The position numbers and the translations under genes were made by a program. From positions 1-64,000 of the forward strand of contig CACXXO010000003.1 in assembly GCA_902771735.1 (NCBI GenBank): a stretch of 64,000 bases of DNA. The letters are read 5' to 3'. Shown piece after piece: positions 57,368 through 64,000 of the stretch (its first letter is position 1; each line of letters starts with the position of its first letter). This DNA is from an uncultured Bacteroidota bacterium (GTDB taxonomy: Bacteria > Bacteroidota > Bacteroidia > Bacteroidales > P3). The notes below the pieces were generated by a model. The model was not told the DNA's origin, did not search any database, and saw only the letters and a program-made list of their open reading frames with translations.

Positions 57368-58068
57368 AACAGGCACTCTTATTATTCCTGCTGTTGGCAG
57401 CGGCAACCGCCCACGGACAGCTTTTCGACCACTTGGACTATCGCGAAGGAGTGGCGACCCTACAGATTAATGCCCGGCTGACCAATATTTACATGTACGA
57501 AGCACGGGGCGAGATTGACACCATCGTGCACGAATTTCCTGCCTCAGCGGTGGCATTTGTTTATGAAGGAAAAGAATATCATAATGTTGGATTGAACGAC
57601 AGTCTGGAATTGGTCGATATCGATTACCGCGACAGCGTGAAGATGACCATAACAGTATGGCGCGACCGAAAAGACCTAATGGGCAGAAGCCCTTACGCCG
57701 AGGTGACAGCCATCGAGCGGCTGCGCGCCGTGGGGGAGATTGACACCATAGGGCGCGTCATCGGGTATGGCGACACGCTGTATATCACCCATTTGGATGG
57801 GCGTTGGGAATGGCGTCCCTATCTGACCAGCGATTCCAAATTTTGGGGGCTCTCAGAAGATGAGCTCTACCTTGTGCTGCACATGGATGAATCCTTTTGT
57901 ATACGAATACTAATGAGGAGAAAACCCATCCGTCATGTGGACTACTACGATCGAGGCAACCGTATCTGGTACGAGTACCTTATACTGCGGGGAACAGGAG
58001 AGCCTAACCCCGACTTTACCGACTGCACAATTTGGCTCCATGAGAAGCCGCATGGATTTAAGGAATAA
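57364..58068 (+). CDS. Exported protein of unknown function
   Basis: A 234-residue exported protein (signal peptide 1-18, ...AHGQ) not recognised. It appears beta-rich (FVYEGKEYHNVGLNDSLELV; DTLYITHLDGRWEWRPYL) and has no enzyme motif. ATG overlaps the thioesterase stop, so they are coupled. A terminator follows immediately. Confidence 0.75.
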   Translation: MKQALLLFLLLAAATAHGQLFDHLDYREGVATLQINARLTNIYMYEARGEIDTIVHEFPASAVAFVYEGKEYHNVGLNDSLELVDIDYRDSVKMTITVWRDRKDLMGRSPYAEVTAIERLRAVGEIDTIGRVIGYGDTLYITHLDGRWEWRPYLTSDSKFWGLSEDELYLVLHMDESFCIRILMRRKPIRHVDYYDRGNRIWYEYLILRGTGEPNPDFTDCTIWLHEKPHGFKE

Positions 58069-58100
58069 AAAGAAGGCCCGCCGAATGGCGGGCCTTCTCA
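58069..58100. terminator. Terminator between convergent genes
   Basis: AGAAGGCCCGCC-GAAT-GGCGGGCCTTCT, a perfect 12-base stem, just after the exported-protein stop and 15 bases before the end of tyrS. Confidence 0.9.
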
Positions 58101-58114
58101 TGTAATGAACTTTT

Positions 58115-59392
58115 CTACTCCACGTTGAGGATGTAGTAGTTCTTCTTGCCTTTCTGCACAAGGATGCAGCCGGAGGCAAGGATGTCGGCAGCGGAGAGCA
58201 TAGCGCCCTCGCCGACCTTCTGCTTGTTGACAGAGATGGAGTTCTGCTTCAGCTCGCGACGGATTTCACCCTTGCTGGCGAACATGCCCACTTCGGCGGC
58301 GAGGTCCACCAGCGAAGCACCGGCCTCGATGGCCGTGCGGCTGACGCTGAACTGCGGCACGCCCTCGAAGACACTCAGCAGTGTCTCGCGGTCCAAAGCA
58401 TTGAGCTGCTCGGTAGTGGCCTTGCCGAAGAGGAGTTCGCTGGCGGCGATGGCGGTGTTGTATGCCTCTTCGCCGTGGACGCGGATGGTGATGTCCTTGG
58501 CCAGAGCCTTTTGCAGAATGCGCTGCTCGGGGGCTTCGGCGTGCTGCTTCTCCATGGCCTCGATTTCCTCTTTCGAGAAGAGGGTGAAGATGCGGATATA
58601 GCGCGCAGTGTCGACATCGGAGCAGTTGAGCCAGAACTGGTAGAACATGTAGGGGCTGGTCTTTGCGGGGTCGAGCCACACATTGCCGCCTTCGGTCTTG
58701 CCGAACTTGGTGCCGTCGGCCTTGGTGATGAGCGGGCAGGTGAGGGCGAAAGCCTCGCCGCCTTCCATGCGGCGGATGAGCTCGGTACCGGTGGTGATGT
58801 TGCCCCATTGGTCGCTGCCGCCCATCTGGAGCTTGCAACCCTTGGTGCGGTAGAGGGTCAGGAAGTCGTAGCCCTGAAGCAGCTGATAGCTGAACTCGGT
58901 GAATGAGATACCAGTCTCCATGCGCTTCTTCACGCTGTCCTTGGTCATCATGTAGTTGACGGTGATATGTTTGCCCACATCGCGAATGAAATCGAGGAAG
59001 AGATAGTCCTTCATCCAGTCGTAGTTATTGCAAATCTCGGCGCCGTTGACAGAGTTGTCGAAGTCGAGGAAGCGCTCGAGCTGATGGCGGATACACTGCA
59101 CGTTGTGCTGGATTTCCTCCACGGTGAGGAGTTTGCGCTCGGCGGCCTTGAAGGAGGGGTCGCCAATCATGCCGGTAGCGCCTCCTACGACAGCCAAGGG
59201 CTTGTGTCCTGCCATCTGGAGGTGTTTTAGAAGCATGATGGAGACGAGGTGACCAATATGAAGAGAGTCGGCGGTGGGATCAATGCCCACATAGGCCGTA
59301 GTCATTTCTTTGTTGAGTTGTTCTTCTGTGCCGGGCATGATGTCGTGAATCATGCCGCGCCATTTCAGTTCTTCTACAAGGTTTGTGTTCAT
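58115..59392 (-). CDS. tyrS: Tyrosine--tRNA ligase
   Basis: A 425-residue class I synthetase that charges tRNA-Tyr. HIGH-type motif is [21 protein letters not shown]-type motif is [19 protein letters not shown]. The Tyr-binding [13 protein letters not shown] segment is present, and an S4-like RNA-binding domain at the C-terminus is represented by [19 protein letters not shown]. It belongs to the single-domain-plus-S4 bacterial type. Confidence 0.98.
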   Translation of the reverse strand: MNTNLVEELKWRGMIHDIMPGTEEQLNKEMTTAYVGIDPTADSLHIGHLVSIMLLKHLQMAGHKPLAVVGGATGMIGDPSFKAAERKLLTVEEIQHNVQCIRHQLERFLDFDNSVNGAEICNNYDWMKDYLFLDFIRDVGKHITVNYMMTKDSVKKRMETGISFTEFSYQLLQGYDFLTLYRTKGCKLQMGGSDQWGNITTGTELIRRMEGGEAFALTCPLITKADGTKFGKTEGGNVWLDPAKTSPYMFYQFWLNCSDVDTARYIRIFTLFSKEEIEAMEKQHAEAPEQRILQKALAKDITIRVHGEEAYNTAIAASELLFGKATTEQLNALDRETLLSVFEGVPQFSVSRTAIEAGASLVDLAAEVGMFASKGEIRRELKQNSISVNKQKVGEGAMLSAADILASGCILVQKGKKNYYILNVE

Positions 59393-59424
59393 CTACTATT
59401 ATATAATATTGTATTCATTTATTA

Positions 59425-59469
59425 TAAAAGAGGTACTGCCCGCGGGCGGTACCTCTTTTTTTTTTATTG
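59425..59469. terminator. Terminator between tyrS and the T9SS cargo gene
   Basis: AGAGGTACTGCCCGCGGGCGGTACCTCT folds into a strong hairpin with T-run on the plus side and A-run on the minus side. On the minus strand it terminates the cargo gene transcript. Confidence 0.85.
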
Positions 59470-59484
59470 TCCTTGACGCCCTGA

Positions 59485-62400
59485 TTAGCGGACAATCATC
59501 TTGGCGGTAGCTGTGTGGCCGCTGATGGTGACGTTAATCAGATACATACCCTTGGCCATGCCGGTGCAGTCGATGCTGTAGGTGTGTTCACCTTCAGCAA
59601 TGTGACCGAGGTTGCGGGTCATCACGAGACGGCCATTGAGGTCGTAAACGCGGAGCTCGCCCTTACCGGCGATGGCAGCGTTGAGAACCATGTTGGCCTC
59701 ATCGTAGACGGGGTTGGGGAACAGCTTGACGCTGTTGAGACCGATAGTGTGGACCGTGGGGATGTTCACGGGGTTGAAGTCGTTGGAGTCGACAACCTCA
59801 TTGACAGTGTCGGTCACATACTGCATATCCATAAAGACACCGCGACCATAGGTACCGAAATAGATGGCACGCGGCCATTTGGTCTTGGCAAAAACGAAGT
59901 GGTTGGGAGCGATACCGGTATGGGTGAGATTGTGGCGGATGGGCAGTTTGTTGGTCTGCTGCACGATGGCGGTCACAGGGACACCAGTGAGTTTGTTGTA
60001 GGACTGCCAGCTGCCGGTGGTAGTACGAGTGTAGACACCCGTCTCACAGCCGACAAAGATGGTACCGGTGGAATCCTCAACAATAGCGGTATAGACGGGC
60101 ATGCTGGCATCGGCGAGAGGCATCGGGGTGATGGTGTAGCTGCCGGTGCTGGCGTTGTTGACAACAGCAACGTTGGCCATGGCGTCGGAGAAATCCTCGA
60201 AAGTAAGAATCAGACGGTCCTGACCTTCGCGCTGGTCGACAGCGATGTTACTGATGGGACGGGGGAACCAAATGTCGCCATTGAAGCGCAAAGTGTCGAC
60301 AGCGAGGACGGGGTTCGGGCGCTTGAAGATAAGGGTGTCATAGATGGCATAGTCGGGCGACGAGAAGTCGACATTCTCGAAGCCTCTGACGCGGACGAGC
60401 ATCGACTTGTGGGTGGCAACGTCGTAAGTCGAGATATAGACAAAGCGGGCATCGCGGCTGAAAACAGCCTGGCGGGGATAGTGGTTGGCCGAGCTGGTGC
60501 CGGGAGTGCGCTGGATGAAATAGATGTCGGAGAAATAGTGGTGACCTTCGTGGATCTGTCCGTCGAAATCGTTCTGGTTAAACACCTTGGTGAAGTCGGT
60601 AGGATTCCAGGAGAACCAAACACCACGCGAGTTCGACTCAACGTCGGACGTACCTGCGGGAGGAAGGTCGGCGATGAAGAGCAGACGCGACTGGATGGGG
60701 TTAAGGACGGTAACGGAATCCTTGGCACGCTGGGCGTTGTCGAAGACATACTCGAAAGGATAGTCGGCATGTCCACGGCTGTGGAAGAGGGCCTTGTCGC
60801 CACGACGGATCTGGAAGTTGCCACCACGGTTGGCACCATAGGCGGTGTCGTTGACCCAGATGGTATCCCAATTATTGCCGTTCTTGCGGAAGATGTAACC
60901 GAGGGTGTCTACAGCCATTCTCAGATAGCTGTTGAAGTGTGTGTTCTCGGTAGTTTCCCAGAGGGAGATGGAGCCGATGGTGGGGCCGGACTCGCCAAAG
61001 ATGAACTTGCTGCGGAAGTTAAGGCCGGTGGTCCAGGTGTTGGTGTTGGTATAGTCGAGGTAGTCGGCATAGGAGCGACCAATCTGGGCATTCTCGGAAG
61101 TGACGAAGATGGTGCGGCGCGACTGGGGATAGATCTGTTGGAATGCCGAGGCTGCAACAGCGCCGCCGTTGCCGGTCCAAAGGACGTTGGCGGTGTGGTT
61201 GACGTTGCCGAGGGAGCCGTTGTCATACCAAGAAATAACGGGGTTGCCGCCATGGTGGGCAAGGTGAGTCTCGATGATGGGGCAGGCATTGTTGCTGGCA
61301 CCCATGATGAGAGTACCGTCGGGAGCCACAGCGAGACCATTGATCTGGATATTGTTCAGGCCGCGGTTTTCGTTGAAGACAGTGTCGAATCCGTTGCGGC
61401 CGTAGAACTTGGAGGAGTAAATACCGCCGTCGGTGGCGAAGTAGACAGTGTGGTAGCCGGTATAGGCATCGGTGTGGTAGACAGGTACAATCTGCTGAAT
61501 GCCGGAGTGGACAAAGGAGAGGCTACCATAGACGGTGGACATGTAGTCGCCATAGTTGAGCTCGAACTCGCTGGCCGAAGCAGTGGTCCACTGGAAGTAG
61601 GAACCGTCGACAAAGCCTTCACCAAGGAGGACGTTGGTGCCACCGACAATAATACGGCGGGGGTTCGTCGGGTCGATGGCGAGGGCACCGCAGTTGGCAC
61701 CCGAGGTGTAGGTCATCGGCATGACAGTGGAGGTAGTCAGGCGGGTCCAGGTCTGCTCGTTGTTGGTCATATAGATAGCGTCCATAAGGCCGGTATTCTT
61801 AATCACCATAGCATAGAGGAACGTCGTGTCGGTCTGCGAGACAGCGAGCTTGATGGCGATATTGCTGCCGCCGAAAGCCGGGTTCGAAGAGGAAATGTTG
61901 ATGGGGTTCAGACTCGAAGAACCGGCGGTGACGTCGCCAATACGATAGAGCTGGTTGCCGCTGGAGAAGAAGGCGGTCTGATGGGTGCGCGAAATGACCA
62001 GATTGTCGACGCGGCCGGCGAAGACGCGGGTAGGCGTGGCAGTCCAGCTGTCGCTGCCGTCGATGACGACCCAGCGGTAAAGGCCTGCGTTGGTGGCGGC
62101 GTAGAGGTAAAGGGTGCCGTTGCCGTGGTAGTACTCAATCGCGTTGATGGTCTTGAAATTGGTGTCGGTAGCGGAGACGGCCGTGGTGGGTATCAGTTTG
62201 AATTCGTTGGTAGCAGGGTTATAGCGATAGATACCCATGCCCATGCGCGACATCTTGTTGTAGGTGGTGCCGTAAGCGTAGTTGTCGCTACCGGTACCGA
62301 TAATGATTTCGTTGGAAGGAGTCTGGGCCATGCAGCTGATGGGGAGGGAGACCTCCTTGCCGTTCTGGATGAAGGGCACATGGTGCCACGTGTCGTAGAG

Positions 62401-62682
62401 CTTGGAGAGGGTGTTGGCCCTGGCCTCATCGGTACCGAGGTTGTGGTAGAGGTTGTGGAGAATTGTGCTGCTTCCCGATTTGAGGAAGAGACCGCCGGTA
62501 GTGGCGCCAGCATAGAGCGTGTTGCGGCTTGTGTCCTCACGGGCTACGACGATGCTCGAGATTTGACCGCCGACATTGTCAGGTCCAATCTCATAGAATC
62601 TGTCGGTTTGGGCGTTGGCAACGCCTCCAGCCAAAGTCAAAAGGCCTACATACAAGCCGAGAAGTACTTTGTTTCTTTTCAT
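59485..62682 (-). CDS. Large secreted protein with T9SS type A sorting tail
   Basis: A 1065-residue secreted protein. Signal peptide residues 1-24 (...GGVANAQ) and, at the end (about 990-1065), the Por_Sec_tail signature: VKLFPNPVYDEANMVL, LRVYDLNGRLVMTRNLG and GMYLINVTISG. The body has repeated beta-propeller-like phrases (YAATNAGLYRWV, ATDGGIYSSKFYGRNG, YFGTYGRGVFMD), similar to BNR/sortilin-type propellers, and no clear catalytic motif. It should be exported through the type IX system and its tail cut off at the surface. A -7 element lies on the minus strand at 62736-62743. Confidence 0.9.
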   Translation of the reverse strand: MKRNKVLLGLYVGLLTLAGGVANAQTDRFYEIGPDNVGGQISSIVVAREDTSRNTLYAGATTGGLFLKSGSSTILHNLYHNLGTDEARANTLSKLYDTWHHVPFIQNGKEVSLPISCMAQTPSNEIIIGTGSDNYAYGTTYNKMSRMGMGIYRYNPATNEFKLIPTTAVSATDTNFKTINAIEYYHGNGTLYLYAATNAGLYRWVVIDGSDSWTATPTRVFAGRVDNLVISRTHQTAFFSSGNQLYRIGDVTAGSSSLNPINISSSNPAFGGSNIAIKLAVSQTDTTFLYAMVIKNTGLMDAIYMTNNEQTWTRLTTSTVMPMTYTSGANCGALAIDPTNPRRIIVGGTNVLLGEGFVDGSYFQWTTASASEFELNYGDYMSTVYGSLSFVHSGIQQIVPVYHTDAYTGYHTVYFATDGGIYSSKFYGRNGFDTVFNENRGLNNIQINGLAVAPDGTLIMGASNNACPIIETHLAHHGGNPVISWYDNGSLGNVNHTANVLWTGNGGAVAASAFQQIYPQSRRTIFVTSENAQIGRSYADYLDYTNTNTWTTGLNFRSKFIFGESGPTIGSISLWETTENTHFNSYLRMAVDTLGYIFRKNGNNWDTIWVNDTAYGANRGGNFQIRRGDKALFHSRGHADYPFEYVFDNAQRAKDSVTVLNPIQSRLLFIADLPPAGTSDVESNSRGVWFSWNPTDFTKVFNQNDFDGQIHEGHHYFSDIYFIQRTPGTSSANHYPRQAVFSRDARFVYISTYDVATHKSMLVRVRGFENVDFSSPDYAIYDTLIFKRPNPVLAVDTLRFNGDIWFPRPISNIAVDQREGQDRLILTFEDFSDAMANVAVVNNASTGSYTITPMPLADASMPVYTAIVEDSTGTIFVGCETGVYTRTTTGSWQSYNKLTGVPVTAIVQQTNKLPIRHNLTHTGIAPNHFVFAKTKWPRAIYFGTYGRGVFMDMQYVTDTVNEVVDSNDFNPVNIPTVHTIGLNSVKLFPNPVYDEANMVLNAAIAGKGELRVYDLNGRLVMTRNLGHIAEGEHTYSIDCTGMAKGMYLINVTISGHTATAKMIVR

Positions 62683-62735
62683 AAGATATTAATAATTAAT
62701 TAGATATTTTATTTTCCTGTTAAACAATTAATGTA

Positions 62736-62743
62736 CAAAGATA
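62736..62743 (-). promoter_or_regulatory. -7 promoter element of the T9SS type A cargo gene
   Basis: TATCTTTG on the minus strand followed by TACATT, 54 bases before the start codon. Confidence 0.65.
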
Positions 62744-62880
62744 CACATTTTTTTAATATATATAGATTTTTTATTCATTTTTTTTATCAACAGCCATCCT
62801 CCATCCCTCCGCAGTGGCGCATCGCGGAGGGGGGAAATAATGCCAGACGATATGTTAAAATGTCGTCGCCCCTTCCCCAC

Positions 62881-62966
62881 CCTACCATCCTCCTACCAAC
62901 ACCTACTGTGGTAGGAGTTGGTTAGGAGTTGGTAGGGAGTTCATAGGTGGTTATCACGTAGTTAGG
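62881..62966. repeat. Palindromic array E (CTACCAACTCC family), degenerate, with trailing motif
   Basis: Centre CCTACTGTGGTAGG (62902-62915) with imperfect arms, one indel in the right half (GGAGTTGGTTAGGAGTTGG). The following GTTCATAGGTGGTTATCAC and GTAGTTAG is shared with array D. Confidence 0.88.
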
Positions 62967-63261
62967 GTTTAGGGTGTGGAAAGGCGTTTTTAACCTTTCC
63001 TGAAGGTAATTTTAAGTTAATTTTAACATTTCATTTTTTCCTCGGAAACGGCATTTCCCGACCTCGGGAAAGACACCTTTCGAGGGAGAAAAAAGAAACA
63101 TGGTTGGGGATGTTGATAAGGTGTGCATAAATTAATTTTATAAAAAATATTAAATAGGCAATAAAGATACTTTTTCGGAGTTAATAGAGTCAAAAAAAGT
63201 GCGCGACCGAAAGGACGCGACACGGAAAAAAAGACTGAAAACTATAAAATAATAAGGAAAT

Positions 63262-64000
63262 ATGGAATCTGTGAACATTCAGGAATTGAACGAGAGAATC
63301 GGACGCGAAAGCGCCATGGTGGAGATGCTGACAATGGAAGTCGGCAAGCAGATTGTGGGCCAGAAACACATGGTGGAAGGCCTGATGATAGGTCTGCTGA
63401 GCAACGGCCACGTGCTGCTTGAAGGCGTGCCGGGATTGGCCAAGACGTTGACCATCACCACGCTTGCCAAGGCCATCGACGCCAAGTTCAGCCGCATCCA
63501 GTTCACGCCCGACCTGCTGCCCGCCGACCTGCTTGGCACCATGATCTACAGCCAGAAGAGCGAGGCTTTCCAAGTGAAGAAGGGCCCCATTTTCAGCAAT
63601 TTCATCCTTGCCGACGAAATCAACCGCGCTCCCGCCAAGGTGCAGAGCGCTTTGCTTGAGGCCATGCAGGAGCGCCAGGTGACCATCGGCGAACAGACCT
63701 ACCGTCTAGAGGAGCCTTTCCTGGTCCTCGCCACCCAAAACCCCATTGAGCAGGAGGGCACCTATCCCCTGCCCGAAGCCCAGGTGGACCGTTTCATGCT
63801 CAAGGTGGTCATCACCTATCCCAAGCGCATGGAGGAGAAAGAGATACTGCACCAGGTGGTGAACGGGCAACTGATGGGTTCCAACAATCAGCAGCCCATC
63901 CTTAAGCCGGCCGACATCATGAAGGCCCGCGAGCTGGTGCGCGAGGTGTATATGGACGAGAAGATTGAGAACTACATCACCGACATAGTCTTCGCCACCC
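63262..64000 (+). CDS. MoxR-family AAA+ ATPase (3' end outside window)
   Basis: The first 246 residues of a MoxR-type AAA+ ATPase; the frame runs off the window. Walker A is [16 protein letters not shown], Walker B is [20 protein letters not shown], and sensor 1 is [21 protein letters not shown]. MoxR proteins act as chaperones, often with VWA-domain and DUF58 proteins encoded downstream; those genes would lie beyond the window. The start at 63262 is preceded by an AAGGAA ribosome-binding sequence. Confidence 0.95.
   Translation, partial: MESVNIQELNERIGRESAMVEMLTMEVGKQIVGQKHMVEGLMIGLLSNGHVLLEGVPGLAKTLTITTLAKAIDAKFSRIQFTPDLLPADLLGTMIYSQKSEAFQVKKGPIFSNFILADEINRAPAKVQSALLEAMQERQVTIGEQTYRLEEPFLVLATQNPIEQEGTYPLPEAQVDRFMLKVVITYPKRMEEKEILHQVVNGQLMGSNNQQPILKPADIMKARELVREVYMDEKIENYITDIVFAT

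Larger units (their letters stand above)
62683..63261. other. Divergent intergenic region, 579 bases
   Basis: Contains array E, a minus-strand -7 element and, at 63054-63071, a perfect 8-base palindrome TTTCCCGA-CC-TCGGGAAA. The stretch from about 63100 to 63261 is A/T-rich and may hold the moxR promoter, but no clean -7 element was found. Nothing gene-like is supported. Confidence 0.6.

Noticed and set aside
59515..62703. A 1062-residue open frame on the plus strand opposite the T9SS type A gene
   Set aside because: It is an antisense shadow of a GC-rich gene with an N-terminal signal and a sorting tail; the shadow has Val/Gly/Asp-rich composition and no motif.
62683..63261. tRNA or small RNA gene in the gap before moxR
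   Set aside because: No cloverleaf arms or CCA-type end could be found by eye; only short hairpins and the repeat array are present.

Overview
The window comes from a Bacteroidota genome, most likely an anaerobic gut- or rumen-type member of the Bacteroidales. Supporting points are the Bacteroidota -7 promoter element (TAnnTTTG) in front of many genes, type IX secretion (T9SS) cargo with both type A and type B sorting tails, a PorD-like protein, a GWxTD-domain protein, CarboxypepD_reg-like proteins, a Na+-translocating NADH:quinone reductase, and a three-subunit fumarate reductase/succinate dehydrogenase. Most genes have G/C-rich third codon positions. Three genes (648-1930 and 48053-48607) are visibly richer in A/T and look acquired. 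No rRNA, tRNA, CRISPR array or intact transposon was seen.

Layout. 1-3981: nqrD (cut by the window edge), two unrelated AT-rich genes inserted, then nqrE and nqrF. 3986-7069 (minus): PAP2 phosphatase and a large T9SS type B cargo protein. 7498-11364: sdhC/frdC, sdhA/frdA, sdhB/frdB, with an unusually long cytochrome b subunit. 11412-14162 (minus): two exported proteins. 14556-15548: zinc-type CDF transporter. 15527-18945 (minus): tcdA-like gene, two tandem Cys-motif exported proteins and a small radical SAM enzyme, translationally coupled. 19260-24530: DPP-IV-type peptidase, OM barrel protein, gltX, OmpH-like protein. 24561-35560 (minus): a long run of closely spaced genes covering an unknown protein, M23 peptidase, ispH, recF, DUF721, ABC exporter, nadE, GWxTD protein, LpxL-like acyltransferase and GT2 glycosyltransferase. 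35629-37008 (minus): lpdA. 37886-41482: dnaA, flavin reductase-like, 2-hydroxyacid dehydrogenase, OM barrel. 41550-43796 (minus): aminotransferase and PorD-like. 43994-47778: gyrB, pepE, exported protein. 47768-49767: a broken nfo copy, an AT-rich lipoprotein and intact nfo. 49764-53554: four mostly exported unknowns. 53628-56704 (minus): NSS and MFS transporters. 56978-58068: thioesterase and exported protein. 58115-62682 (minus): tyrS and a T9SS type A cargo protein. 63262-end: MoxR ATPase, cut by the window edge.

How the parts fit. Nqr and the Frd/Sdh complex together make the core of anaerobic NADH-to-fumarate respiration with sodium export. recF, dnaA and gyrB lie within about 14 kb around an 877-base gap holding two DnaA-box-like sequences, so this may be the replication origin region or a remnant of it. 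Envelope and secretion genes (T9SS cargo, PorD, OmpH, LpxL, GT2, M23) are scattered among the housekeeping genes.

The most unusual non-coding signal is a family of five large palindromic arrays built from repeats of the type CTACCAACTCC, centred on CCTACC-GT/AC-GGTAGG. All five lie in gaps between divergently transcribed genes (five of the eight such gaps) and none lies in a convergent or same-direction gap. Other points worth a second look are the nqr operon insertion, the SdhC insertion, a NadE whose glutaminase catalytic residues appear to be lost, the nfo duplication and decay, and the long Cys-motif leader proteins coupled to a radical SAM enzyme.
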